A DNA stretch of 64,000 nucleotides from Flexilinea flocculi (GTDB lineage: Bacteria > Chloroflexota > Anaerolineae > Anaerolineales > Anaerolineaceae): contig NZ_DF968179.1 of assembly GCF_001192795.1 (NCBI RefSeq), positions 394,311-458,310 on the forward strand, in the 5' to 3' direction. Every line of letters starts with the position of its first letter. The first letter of the stretch is position 1. The notes below the pieces were generated by a model that saw only the letters and a program-made list of their open reading frames with translations, did no database searches and was not told where the DNA came from. Of the stretch, positions 50,683 through 58,566 are shown in pieces. Position numbers and translations under genes: made by a program.

Positions 50683-52926
50683 ATGTATTTTATGGAACAG
50701 GTATTGAAAATGAATTACTATGCTCACACAAAAGGTAACAATATAGCTGATTGGCAGTTATTAATTGATCATTTGACTAATACAGCGAATCTGGCTCAAT
50801 CTTTTGGAGTTGATGCTGGTATCAGTGATTTTTCATACTTTGCTGGATTATTGCACGATATTGGAAAATACTCCTTTGCATTTCAAAATCGATTAAAAGG
50901 ATCAAAGCATCCTGTTGATCATTCCACAGCAGGAGCTCAAGAATTACATAAAAAATTTCAGAACTCCTCAATTTATCCAATTGCACTTATTATTTCTTAT
51001 TGTATTGCAGGACATCATGCTGGATTACCTGATTATGGAAGTCCAATCGATCTAGATGGAACAGGGACATTGCAATCTCGTTTGAAGACCAGAATTGAAG
51101 ATTATTCTGCATACTCAGAAGAGCTTGATCTGAGCACAGTAATTATTCCTAAAAAATTTCCAATAGGGTCAGCAAAAAAGCATCAACTTTTTTCTGTTGC
51201 TTTTTTTACCAGAATGATTTACTCAACGCTTGTTGATGCGGATTATCAAGATACTGAAGAGTTTATACAAGGAAGAAAAACGCGGGGTGAGTCAGAGAAA
51301 ATTGATGTTTTGTGCCAACGGTTTAATCAATTTTTGACAAAATTTTCAAAACCGGAAAATAAAATAAATCAAATTCGTACGCAAGTTTTACACAATTGTC
51401 TTCAGAAAGCAAATGTAAATCCAGGATTTTTTACTCTGACTGTTCCTACAGGTGGAGGAAAAACATATGCTTCTTTAGCGTTTGCCCTCAACCATGCTTA
51501 TCAGCATGGGCTTAAAAGAATTGTTTATGTAATTCCGTTTACCAGTATTATTGAACAAAACGCATCGGTTTTTCGAGATTGTTTAGGAAAAGAGAATATT
51601 CTTGAGCAACATGCTGATTTTGATTTTGAGAGTATTTTTGTAAATGATATCATTTCTTCGGATGATGAAACAAATAATGCATTAGAAAAACTCAAATTGT
51701 CAGCAGAGAATTGGGATATTTCAATAACTGTAACAACGAATGTTCAGTTTTTTGAATCATTATTTTCATGTCATTCTTCAAAATGCAGAAAAATCCATAA
51801 TTTAGCAAAAAGTGTGATGATTTTTGATGAAGCACAAATGTTGCCTCGAGAATTTTTGTTTCCATGTATGAATTCATTGTGGGAATTAGTAAATAACTAT
51901 CATTCAAGTGTTGTATTTTGTACAGCAACTCAGCCATCTTTACAGCGATTTATGCCGGATGGGACAAAATTTATCGAGATAATTGAAGACCCTCAAAAAT
52001 TATTCGCAAATTACCAAAGAGTGCAAATTGAATATATCGGTAAACAGACCGATGACGAATTGATATACCGATTGAATGAACAAAACCAGTCGTTATGTAT
52101 TGTCAACACTCGAAAACATGCTAAAGGATTATTTAATGGTCTGACTGGAGAAGGACGGTATCATCTCTCCACGTTAATGTGTCCAATACATCGAAAATTA
52201 GTTCTTAATGAAGTAAGGCAGAGATTAAAAGAAGGGGTTTCGTGCAGAGTGATCTCCACGCAAGTGATGGAAGCAGGTATCGATATTGATTTCCCAATCG
52301 GATTTCGGGCAATTGCAGGAATGGACTCGATTATTCAAGCAGCCGGCAGAATTAATCGTGAACAGAAACACACAAGTGGTATTTTATATGTATTTGAAAC
52401 TGACTCAAAATTCGTTAAACGAGTACCTGCATATATAGAACAAGGCGCTGCAATTGCTCGTAGTATTCTACGAGAATTTAAAAACAACCCGATATCGACT
52501 GATGCAATAAATGCCTTTTTTGAGAAATTATATTCATTACAGGAAGGAGACCAAGCATTTGATGTGAACGGAATTATGGCTTGCTTTGAAAAAAAAGAAG
52601 GATTCTTTTTTAAGACTGCATCAGAACGGTTTCATATTATTGATAATCGAACGGAACCAGTATTTATTCCATATGATCATGTGGCTGAAGAATTAATTGA
52701 AGAATTGAAAGTTGCTCCATTTCCTCGGACGATTTTGCGGAAACTCCAGCTTTATACAGTCAATATCTATCCGCAAGAATTAGAAGAATTATATAAAAAA
52801 GGTGCAATCAATTTAATTAATGATAGATATTCAGTTTTATCCATTGAAAATTTTATTGATTTTTACGATGAAAAAACCGGTTTGATTATCCCTGATATTC
52901 AAATGGGAAATGCAATCTTTTTATAA
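50683..52926 (+). CDS. cas3: Type I-C CRISPR helicase-nuclease Cas3 (HD fused)
   Basis: A 747-residue protein with an N-terminal HD nuclease (YYAHT at 12-16; LLHDIGK with His58-Asp59; later CIAGHHAGLPDYG). A superfamily 2 helicase follows: Walker A PTGGGKTY at ~257, DEAQ box at ~380, STQVMEAGIDID, and motif VI QAAGRINRE at ~552. Cas3 is recruited to the Cascade-bound target and unwinds and degrades the non-target strand. The start could be ATG 50683, 50692 or 50710; the last has AGG at good spacing and gives MNYYAHT. It is the first cas gene after the WYL regulator. Confidence 0.95.
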   Translation: MYFMEQVLKMNYYAHTKGNNIADWQLLIDHLTNTANLAQSFGVDAGISDFSYFAGLLHDIGKYSFAFQNRLKGSKHPVDHSTAGAQELHKKFQNSSIYPIALIISYCIAGHHAGLPDYGSPIDLDGTGTLQSRLKTRIEDYSAYSEELDLSTVIIPKKFPIGSAKKHQLFSVAFFTRMIYSTLVDADYQDTEEFIQGRKTRGESEKIDVLCQRFNQFLTKFSKPENKINQIRTQVLHNCLQKANVNPGFFTLTVPTGGGKTYASLAFALNHAYQHGLKRIVYVIPFTSIIEQNASVFRDCLGKENILEQHADFDFESIFVNDIISSDDETNNALEKLKLSAENWDISITVTTNVQFFESLFSCHSSKCRKIHNLAKSVMIFDEAQMLPREFLFPCMNSLWELVNNYHSSVVFCTATQPSLQRFMPDGTKFIEIIEDPQKLFANYQRVQIEYIGKQTDDELIYRLNEQNQSLCIVNTRKHAKGLFNGLTGEGRYHLSTLMCPIHRKLVLNEVRQRLKEGVSCRVISTQVMEAGIDIDFPIGFRAIAGMDSIIQAAGRINREQKHTSGILYVFETDSKFVKRVPAYIEQGAAIARSILREFKNNPISTDAINAFFEKLYSLQEGDQAFDVNGIMACFEKKEGFFFKTASERFHIIDNRTEPVFIPYDHVAEELIEELKVAPFPRTILRKLQLYTVNIYPQELEELYKKGAINLINDRYSVLSIENFIDFYDEKTGLIIPDIQMGNAIFL

Positions 52927-52954
52927 AAACTTATTAGAAAGGAGAAAAAAACAG

Positions 52955-53620
52955 ATGGGATTTGGAATAACAATTCGTGTTCAAGGACCTTATGCGTTAT
53001 TTACTCGTCCGGAAATGAAAGTTGAACGTGTCAGTTATGATGTCATAACACCTTCAGCCGCACGAGGAATTATTGAAGCAGTTTACTGGAAGCCTGCAAT
53101 TCGCTGGGTAATCGACAAAATTCATGTGCTGAATGAGATCAAATATACAAATATCCGTCGTAATGAGGTCAGCGAGAAAGCTTCTACACAAATTGCAAAA
53201 CGGATTATGAACGGCGCAAACGATCCATTTTATCTTTCTGCAAATGATAACCGTCAACAGCGCGCATCAATGGTTTTAAAAGATGTGGACTATTGCATCG
53301 AAGCACATTTTGAAATTGTACAAGAGAATGCAGGACCAGAAGATACCGTTGAAAAACACTACAATATCGTCCTTCGACGATTGAAGAAAGGTCAGTACTT
53401 TAATCCTCCTTGTCTTGGTACACGAGAGTTTGGAGCTACTGTGGAACTTGTTGAAGATACTCGGACAATTCCTCCCAGTTCTTTAACTGGATCAAAAGAC
53501 TTAGGATGGATGTTATATGATCTGGATTTTTCTGATCCGGAGGATATTCGGCCGAGATTCTTTAAAGCCGAGATGATCAACGGTGTAATTGACCTGACCA
53601 CGGTCGGATTGGTAGGATGA
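52955..53620 (+). CDS. cas5c: Cas5c (Cas5d) crRNA-processing endoribonuclease
   Basis: A 221-residue protein. GITIRVQGPYALFTRPEMKVERVSYDVITPSAARGIIEAVYWKPAIRW is the Cas5c N-terminal RAMP signature. In type I-C, which lacks Cas6, Cas5c cuts pre-crRNA. Tyr44 (AVYWKP) and Lys134-His135 (EKHYNIVLRR) are the likely equivalents of the known Tyr and Lys-His active site. GTREFGATVEL is also conserved. ATG 52955 follows AAGGAG; a longer frame overlapping the cas3 end is not needed. Its stop overlaps the cas8c ATG (ATGA). Confidence 0.95.
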   Translation: MGFGITIRVQGPYALFTRPEMKVERVSYDVITPSAARGIIEAVYWKPAIRWVIDKIHVLNEIKYTNIRRNEVSEKASTQIAKRIMNGANDPFYLSANDNRQQRASMVLKDVDYCIEAHFEIVQENAGPEDTVEKHYNIVLRRLKKGQYFNPPCLGTREFGATVELVEDTRTIPPSSLTGSKDLGWMLYDLDFSDPEDIRPRFFKAEMINGVIDLTTVGLVG

Positions 53621-55527
53621 CAGAAATGATTTTACAAGCATTAACAAAATATTACGATATTCTTGCAAAAGATGCTGAAAGCGGCATTTCGTTGCCAGGA
53701 TATTGTACAACAACTGTAAGTTTTGTACTATCAATTTCGGAGTCTGGAGAGCTGAAAGATATTGTCCCGTTATCGAGTTTTGAGAAAAAAGGTAAAAAGA
53801 CTGTAGAAAATCCATATATAACTCTTTTTGTTCCAGCACAAATCAAACGAACAAATCGTATTTCAGCAAATTTTTTATGCGATTCTGTAGCGTATGTGCT
53901 TGGATTTACGGATAAAAATATGAAGGATCCGAATTATTCCATTAAATGCCACAAAGAATTTTGCGACCATAATATTCATTTATTGGAAAATATTCCGTGT
54001 AAGGCAGCAAATGCAGTCATTAATTTCCTGCAAACCTATGATCCGATTCATGCAAAAGAATATCCGCAAATTGATCGTTATTGGACAGATCTTTGTGCAG
54101 GAAGAAATATTGTCTTCAGGTTGGAAGGAAATTCTGAATATGTTCATGAGGACACTCAGATTCGTGATTATTGGGAAAAAATAAACGAAGAAGAAAAAGA
54201 CGATGTATATAGGGGACAGTGTCTTGTTACCGGAAAAACAAGCCCGATTGCGATATTGCATAACAGCATAATGGGACTCCCCGGTTCAAACCCTACCGGA
54301 GCAACGCTGGTTGGATTCAATGCAGATGCGTATGAATCATACGGGAGACATAAGCAGCAAGGGAAGAATTCGCCTGTCAGCGAAAGAGCAGCGTTCGCTT
54401 ACACAACTGTATTGAATTTCCTGCTTTCGAAAAAAAATCCAAACCGCAAATTTACGGTTGGAGATACCTCTGTTGTTTACTGGGCTGAAAGTCCAAAACG
54501 AGATTACGCAAACATATTTTCCAGTTTGTTCCAAATTAATTGGGCGGATGAACAATCAGAATCCGATGAAATCGATGAGGTTTCTTTTCAGGATAAAAAG
54601 GCCGAACAACGACTTTCTGAAATTGGAGAGAAAATAACCCGGGGAGACAATTTGGATTCCAATTCACTCATCGCGGGATTAGATCCGGAAACCAGGTTCT
54701 ATATCCTTGGATTGGCGCCAAATTCAGCGCGGGCTTCTATACGTTTTTTTCATCAGGACCCGTTTGAAAAAATTGTTAAAAAGATCATTCTACATTATGA
54801 AGATCTGCAAATTGTAAAAGAGTTTGCAGATCAACCAAACTGGATCCCTTTATATCGGTTATTAGGAGAAACGTATTCCAAAAAATCATCAGAAAAAAAA
54901 TCTTCTCCGTTACTATCTGGAGCTGTGATGAGTTCAATCTTAAATGGAACTCCATATCCGGCAGCATTGTATTATGCGATTATCAATCGCATCCGAGCGG
55001 ATGTGGATGATAAATCCAAAAACATTCAAAAAATCAATTATTTTCGAGCTGCCATCGTGAAGGCATATTTGCTTCGAAAATATCGATCGCAAAAAAATCT
55101 AATTATTCAGGAGGTGCTATGTATGTCACTCAATCAACAGACCGATTATCCGGCATATTTGTTAGGCAGATTATTTGCCGTTCTTGAGAAAACACAAAAG
55201 GATGCTATTCCCAACCTTAATACAACGATCAAGGACCGTTATTTTACGACAGCTTGTGCTTCACCCGCTTCCGTTTTTCCAATATTACTTCGTTTATCTC
55301 AGCATCACATTTCAAAATCTGATTATGGGTATTGGAGCGAACAATTAATTCAGGAAATCATGAGTAAATTGAAGATTGAAGAAAACGCTATCCCACATCA
55401 TCTTTCGTTGGATGATCAGGGAATTTTTATTTTAGGCTACTATCATCAACGTGCAGATTTTTTCGAGAAAAAATCTGATGATTCAAAACAAATAGAAAAA
55501 ATTGATAATGGAGACAAAAATGAGTAA
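53617..55527 (+). CDS. cas8c: Cas8c (Csd1) Cascade large subunit
   Basis: A 636-residue Csd1/Cas8c, near family size. MILQALTKYYDILAKD and GRHKQQGKNSPVSERAAFAYTTVLNFLLS are typical. Cas8c recognises the protospacer-adjacent motif and contributes to R-loop formation. The C-terminal ~134 residues form the helical region that is also translated separately as Cas11c (55123-55527). ATG 53617 overlaps the cas5c stop, and the 3' end overlaps cas7c by 8 bp. Confidence 0.94.
   Translation: MTEMILQALTKYYDILAKDAESGISLPGYCTTTVSFVLSISESGELKDIVPLSSFEKKGKKTVENPYITLFVPAQIKRTNRISANFLCDSVAYVLGFTDKNMKDPNYSIKCHKEFCDHNIHLLENIPCKAANAVINFLQTYDPIHAKEYPQIDRYWTDLCAGRNIVFRLEGNSEYVHEDTQIRDYWEKINEEEKDDVYRGQCLVTGKTSPIAILHNSIMGLPGSNPTGATLVGFNADAYESYGRHKQQGKNSPVSERAAFAYTTVLNFLLSKKNPNRKFTVGDTSVVYWAESPKRDYANIFSSLFQINWADEQSESDEIDEVSFQDKKAEQRLSEIGEKITRGDNLDSNSLIAGLDPETRFYILGLAPNSARASIRFFHQDPFEKIVKKIILHYEDLQIVKEFADQPNWIPLYRLLGETYSKKSSEKKSSPLLSGAVMSSILNGTPYPAALYYAIINRIRADVDDKSKNIQKINYFRAAIVKAYLLRKYRSQKNLIIQEVLCMSLNQQTDYPAYLLGRLFAVLEKTQKDAIPNLNTTIKDRYFTTACASPASVFPILLRLSQHHISKSDYGYWSEQLIQEIMSKLKIEENAIPHHLSLDDQGIFILGYYHQRADFFEKKSDDSKQIEKIDNGDKNE
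55123..55527 (+). CDS. cas11c: Cas11c small subunit from an internal start within cas8c
   Basis: Inside cas8c and in the same frame, ATG 55123 (MSLNQQTDYPAYLLGRLFAV) is preceded by AGGAGG (55109-55114) with an 8-nt spacer, the best ribosome-binding site in the operon. The 134-residue product covers the helical C-terminus of Cas8c. In other type I-C systems an internally initiated Cas11c supplies two copies of the small subunit in Cascade. An overlapping ATG at 55119 is out of frame. Known biology plus the sequence supports it; no expression evidence is available here. Confidence 0.82.
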   Translation: MSLNQQTDYPAYLLGRLFAVLEKTQKDAIPNLNTTIKDRYFTTACASPASVFPILLRLSQHHISKSDYGYWSEQLIQEIMSKLKIEENAIPHHLSLDDQGIFILGYYHQRADFFEKKSDDSKQIEKIDNGDKNE

Positions 55528-56395
55528 TCCGATTATGAATCGTTATGAATTCGTTTTATTGTATGATGTTGAAAATGGGAATCCGAATGGTGATCCTGAT
55601 GCTGGAAATATGCCGAGAATTGATCCCGAAACTGGATATGGAATTGTTACCGATGTCTGTATAAAGAGAAAAATTCGGAATTATGTCGAAATCATGAAAC
55701 AAGATGAGGCAGGATTTAAAATTTATGTAAAAGAAGGAATCCCTCTTAACAATCAGCACGCATTAGCCTATGTCGCAAATAACATACCAGTTCCAAGTAA
55801 GGAAAACGCGAAAAATGTTGATGCAGTCACATTACTAAAGCTTCGAAAATGGATGTGTGATAATTTTTTTGACATTCGAACTTTTGGCGCTGTGATGACT
55901 ACCGGTGTGAATTGCGGGCAAGTACGCGGACCCGTTCAAATAAACTTCTCAAGAAGTGTTGATCCGATTGTGCAACAGGAAGTGACGATTACTCGAGTAA
56001 CGGTTACTCGACCTGAAGATATAAAAACTATGGGAAGAAAACAAATTGTTCCTTATGGCTTATATCGTGTGGAAGGATATATCTCGGCAAAATTAGCAAA
56101 TGATCTCACCAAAGGCACCGGCTTTTCTGAAGATGATGTTGAGTTATTATGGACAGCCCTGACCAACATGTTTGATTGCGATCATTCTGCTTCCCATGGA
56201 AAAATGTCAGCTCAAAAACTGTTCATTTTTAAACATGAAAGCGAGCTTGGGAATGCTCCGGCAAACCAATTATTTGATGTAATTTCAATTTCTAAAAAGG
56301 ATGAGAAAGTTACACCCAGAAATTTTTCCGATTATTCAATTTTCGTGGATAAAGACAAAATTCCTGCTGGTGTGAGTTTAATCGAAAGACTGTGA
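55520..56395 (+). CDS. cas7c: Cas7c (Csd2) Cascade backbone subunit
   Basis: A 291-residue protein. MNRYEFVLLYDVENGNPNGDPDAGNMPRIDPETGYGIVTDVCIKRKIRNYVE is the classical Csd2/Cas7 N-terminus. FGAVMTTGVNCGQVRGPVQINFSRSVDPI is the central RAMP segment. Several copies coat the crRNA spacer. ATG 55520 has GGAG 6-7 nt upstream. It overlaps the cas8c end by 8 bp and the cas4 start by 4 bp. Confidence 0.95.
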   Translation: MSNPIMNRYEFVLLYDVENGNPNGDPDAGNMPRIDPETGYGIVTDVCIKRKIRNYVEIMKQDEAGFKIYVKEGIPLNNQHALAYVANNIPVPSKENAKNVDAVTLLKLRKWMCDNFFDIRTFGAVMTTGVNCGQVRGPVQINFSRSVDPIVQQEVTITRVTVTRPEDIKTMGRKQIVPYGLYRVEGYISAKLANDLTKGTGFSEDDVELLWTALTNMFDCDHSASHGKMSAQKLFIFKHESELGNAPANQLFDVISISKKDEKVTPRNFSDYSIFVDKDKIPAGVSLIERL

Positions 56396-57060
56396 AAACT
56401 GAGTATTCGTCAGATGAATTGTTGCTCCTTTCCGGAATTCAGCATTTTGGTTTTTGCAAGCGTCAGTGGGCATTGATTCATATTGAGAACCAATGGCATG
56501 AAAATGTCTTGACTGTTGAAGGGAAACTGTTGCATAGCCGGGTTGATGATCCATTCTCTTTCGAATCACGAAAAGATGTGATCACTTCCCGGTCTGTTCC
56601 GGTAGTTTCTTATCACTTGGGATTCTCAGGTATATGCGATGTTATCGAATTTATTCCATCAAAGGATGGCGCAATTTTATACGGAAAATCTGGACGATAT
56701 CTACCGGAAATTGTCGAATATAAGCATGGCAAAGAGAAGTTGGATCAATGTGATGAAATTCAGCTTTGTGCTCAGGCTATCTGTTTGGAAGAGATGTTAA
56801 GTATCAGCCTGAGTAGCGGCTTTATTTTCTATGGTTTACCAAGGAGGAGAACGGAGGTGTTTTTTTCTTCAGAGTTACGAGATCTGGTTTGGAAATACGC
56901 AGGGGAAATGCACGATTATTATGAGCGGGGATATACCCCCAAGGTCAAAGCATCGAAAGCATGCCGTTCCTGTTCATTGATCGATATTTGTTTGCCTGGA
57001 TTAAGTAATCATACAATTTCAGCATCAAAGTATATTCAAATGAAGATCGATGAAGATTAA
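56392..57060 (+). CDS. cas4: Cas4 RecB-like nuclease
   Basis: A 222-residue protein starting at GTG 56392, overlapping the cas7c stop (GTGA). LSGIQHFGFCKRQWALIHIE gives the first iron-sulfur Cys, and CRSCSLIDICLPG near the C-terminus gives the other three. The nuclease residues are in ICDVIEF and PEIVEYKHGK (Asp, Glu, Lys). Cas4 trims and orients prespacers by PAM during adaptation with Cas1-Cas2. Confidence 0.94.
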   Translation: MKTEYSSDELLLLSGIQHFGFCKRQWALIHIENQWHENVLTVEGKLLHSRVDDPFSFESRKDVITSRSVPVVSYHLGFSGICDVIEFIPSKDGAILYGKSGRYLPEIVEYKHGKEKLDQCDEIQLCAQAICLEEMLSISLSSGFIFYGLPRRRTEVFFSSELRDLVWKYAGEMHDYYERGYTPKVKASKACRSCSLIDICLPGLSNHTISASKYIQMKIDED

Positions 57061-58092
57061 ATGAAAAAATTGTTGAATGTCCTTTATGTAACGTCGCCGG
57101 ATTCCTTTCTTTCTCTGGATGGTGAAAATATTGTCATCAAGAAAGAGGACAACACCGCTGTTCGTCTTCCGCTGCATAACCTGGAGAATATTGTGAGTTT
57201 TGGCTATACCGGAGCCAGTCCGGCTTTAATGAATGCCTGTACTGAACGCGATATTGGTTTATGTTTTCTGACGCCTCATGGTCATTTTCAAGCAAGAGTC
57301 AGCGGAAAAATCCGCGGAAATGTCCTCTTGAGGAAAAAACAGTATCAGATATCCGATGCTGAGGAATATAGTGTATTAATTGGCGGATCTTTTCTTCTGG
57401 GAAAAATTGCGAATTGTCGGAAAGTCTTGCAGCGTGCAATACGGGATCATGCCTATTCTGTGGATGTGCAGAAAATTTCGGAAGCATCCGAGGGACTGAA
57501 AGGGAGCATGAAAGAAATTGAAAAATGCCGGTCAAATGCAGCGCTGATGGGAATTGAAGGCAGTGCCGCAAAAATCTATTTTCAGGTTTTTGATGAATTA
57601 ATACTGCAACAAAAAGAAGATTTTTATTTCAGAGAGCGATCTCGCCGTCCGCCTTTGGATAATGTCAACGCGTTATTGTCTTTTTTGTATACTTTGCTGA
57701 CGAATGAAGTCGCCTCTGCTTTGGAAACGGTTGGTCTGGATCCATATGTAGGTTTTCTGCATCAGGATCGTCCGGGGCGCGTTTCATTGGCGCTGGATTT
57801 GATGGAAGAATTGCGGCCTGTTTTTGTCGATCGGCTGGTACTTTCGATGATCAATCGCTCTCAACTCAATGGGAAGGATTTCTTAAAAAAAGAAAGTGGC
57901 GGCGTCATTATGACCGATGAAGCAAAAAAAAGGGTGCTTTCGGCATGGCAGGACCGAAAAAAAGAAATGTTGATTCATCCATATTTAAATGAACAGATCA
58001 TGTTTGGGCTTATTCCTCATGTCCAAGCGCTGCTCCTTGCACGCTATTTACGGGGTGATTTGGACGCATACCCACCATTTTTTTGGAGTTAG
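57061..58092 (+). CDS. cas1: Cas1 integrase
   Basis: A 343-residue type I-C Cas1. Catalytic residues are visible as Glu166 in MGIEGSAAKIYF, His234 in GFLHQDRPGR and Asp246/Glu249 in LALDLMEELRPV. It forms the Cas1-Cas2 complex that inserts spacers at the leader end. ATG 57061 directly follows the cas4 stop codon. The 3' end overlaps the region upstream of cas2. Confidence 0.96.
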   Translation: MKKLLNVLYVTSPDSFLSLDGENIVIKKEDNTAVRLPLHNLENIVSFGYTGASPALMNACTERDIGLCFLTPHGHFQARVSGKIRGNVLLRKKQYQISDAEEYSVLIGGSFLLGKIANCRKVLQRAIRDHAYSVDVQKISEASEGLKGSMKEIEKCRSNAALMGIEGSAAKIYFQVFDELILQQKEDFYFRERSRRPPLDNVNALLSFLYTLLTNEVASALETVGLDPYVGFLHQDRPGRVSLALDLMEELRPVFVDRLVLSMINRSQLNGKDFLKKESGGVIMTDEAKKRVLSAWQDRKKEMLIHPYLNEQIMFGLIPHVQALLLARYLRGDLDAYPPFFWS

Positions 58093-58100
58093 GATTCACT

Positions 58101-58391
58101 ATGATGATGATCATTACTTATGATGTAAACACGGAGACAGCGGCAGGACGAAAAAGACTTCGGAAAGTTGCAAAACAATGCCAGAATTACGGTCAAAGAG
58201 TTCAAAACTCAGTGTTTGAATGTATTATCGATCCGGCTCTTTTTAAAATTCTGCGTAATGAATTGATTCAGATTATGGATGCGGAGAAAGACAGTATCCG
58301 ATTTTATAATTTGGGAAATAAATGGAAGAATCGCATTGAACATGTTGGGACAAAACATACAATGAATCTGGAAGATTCGTTAATTGTATGA
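58101..58391 (+). CDS. cas2: Cas2
   Basis: A 96-residue protein with the ferredoxin-like MMMIITYDVNTETAAGRKRLRKVAKQC start; the conserved Asp is residue 8. It bridges Cas1 dimers in the adaptation complex. ATG 58101 follows AGGA with a 6-nt spacer and is preferred to an in-frame TTG at 58083 inside cas1. It is the last cas gene; the CRISPR leader follows. Confidence 0.94.
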   Translation: MMMIITYDVNTETAAGRKRLRKVAKQCQNYGQRVQNSVFECIIDPALFKILRNELIQIMDAEKDSIRFYNLGNKWKNRIEHVGTKHTMNLEDSLIV

Positions 58392-58566
58392 TTTTTTGCG
58401 AAGCAGAAGCGATCAGATGTCATGTCGTCGGGTTCGCACGAATTGTAATTTGATTCCACGAGTAAAATGAATTATTCAGACTTGGAGGAACTGAAAATCA
58501 ACAAAAGGAAAAATCAATAAAGACAATATATAGGGCTTCGTACTTTTTTTTTACCTATATTTTGCT
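58392..58566 (+). promoter_or_regulatory. CRISPR leader
   Basis: A 175-bp AT-rich non-coding stretch between cas2 and the first repeat, with a T9 run and ACCTATATTTTGCT directly before repeat 1. Leader-proximal position and composition imply that new spacers enter here and that array transcription starts here. Confidence 0.75.
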
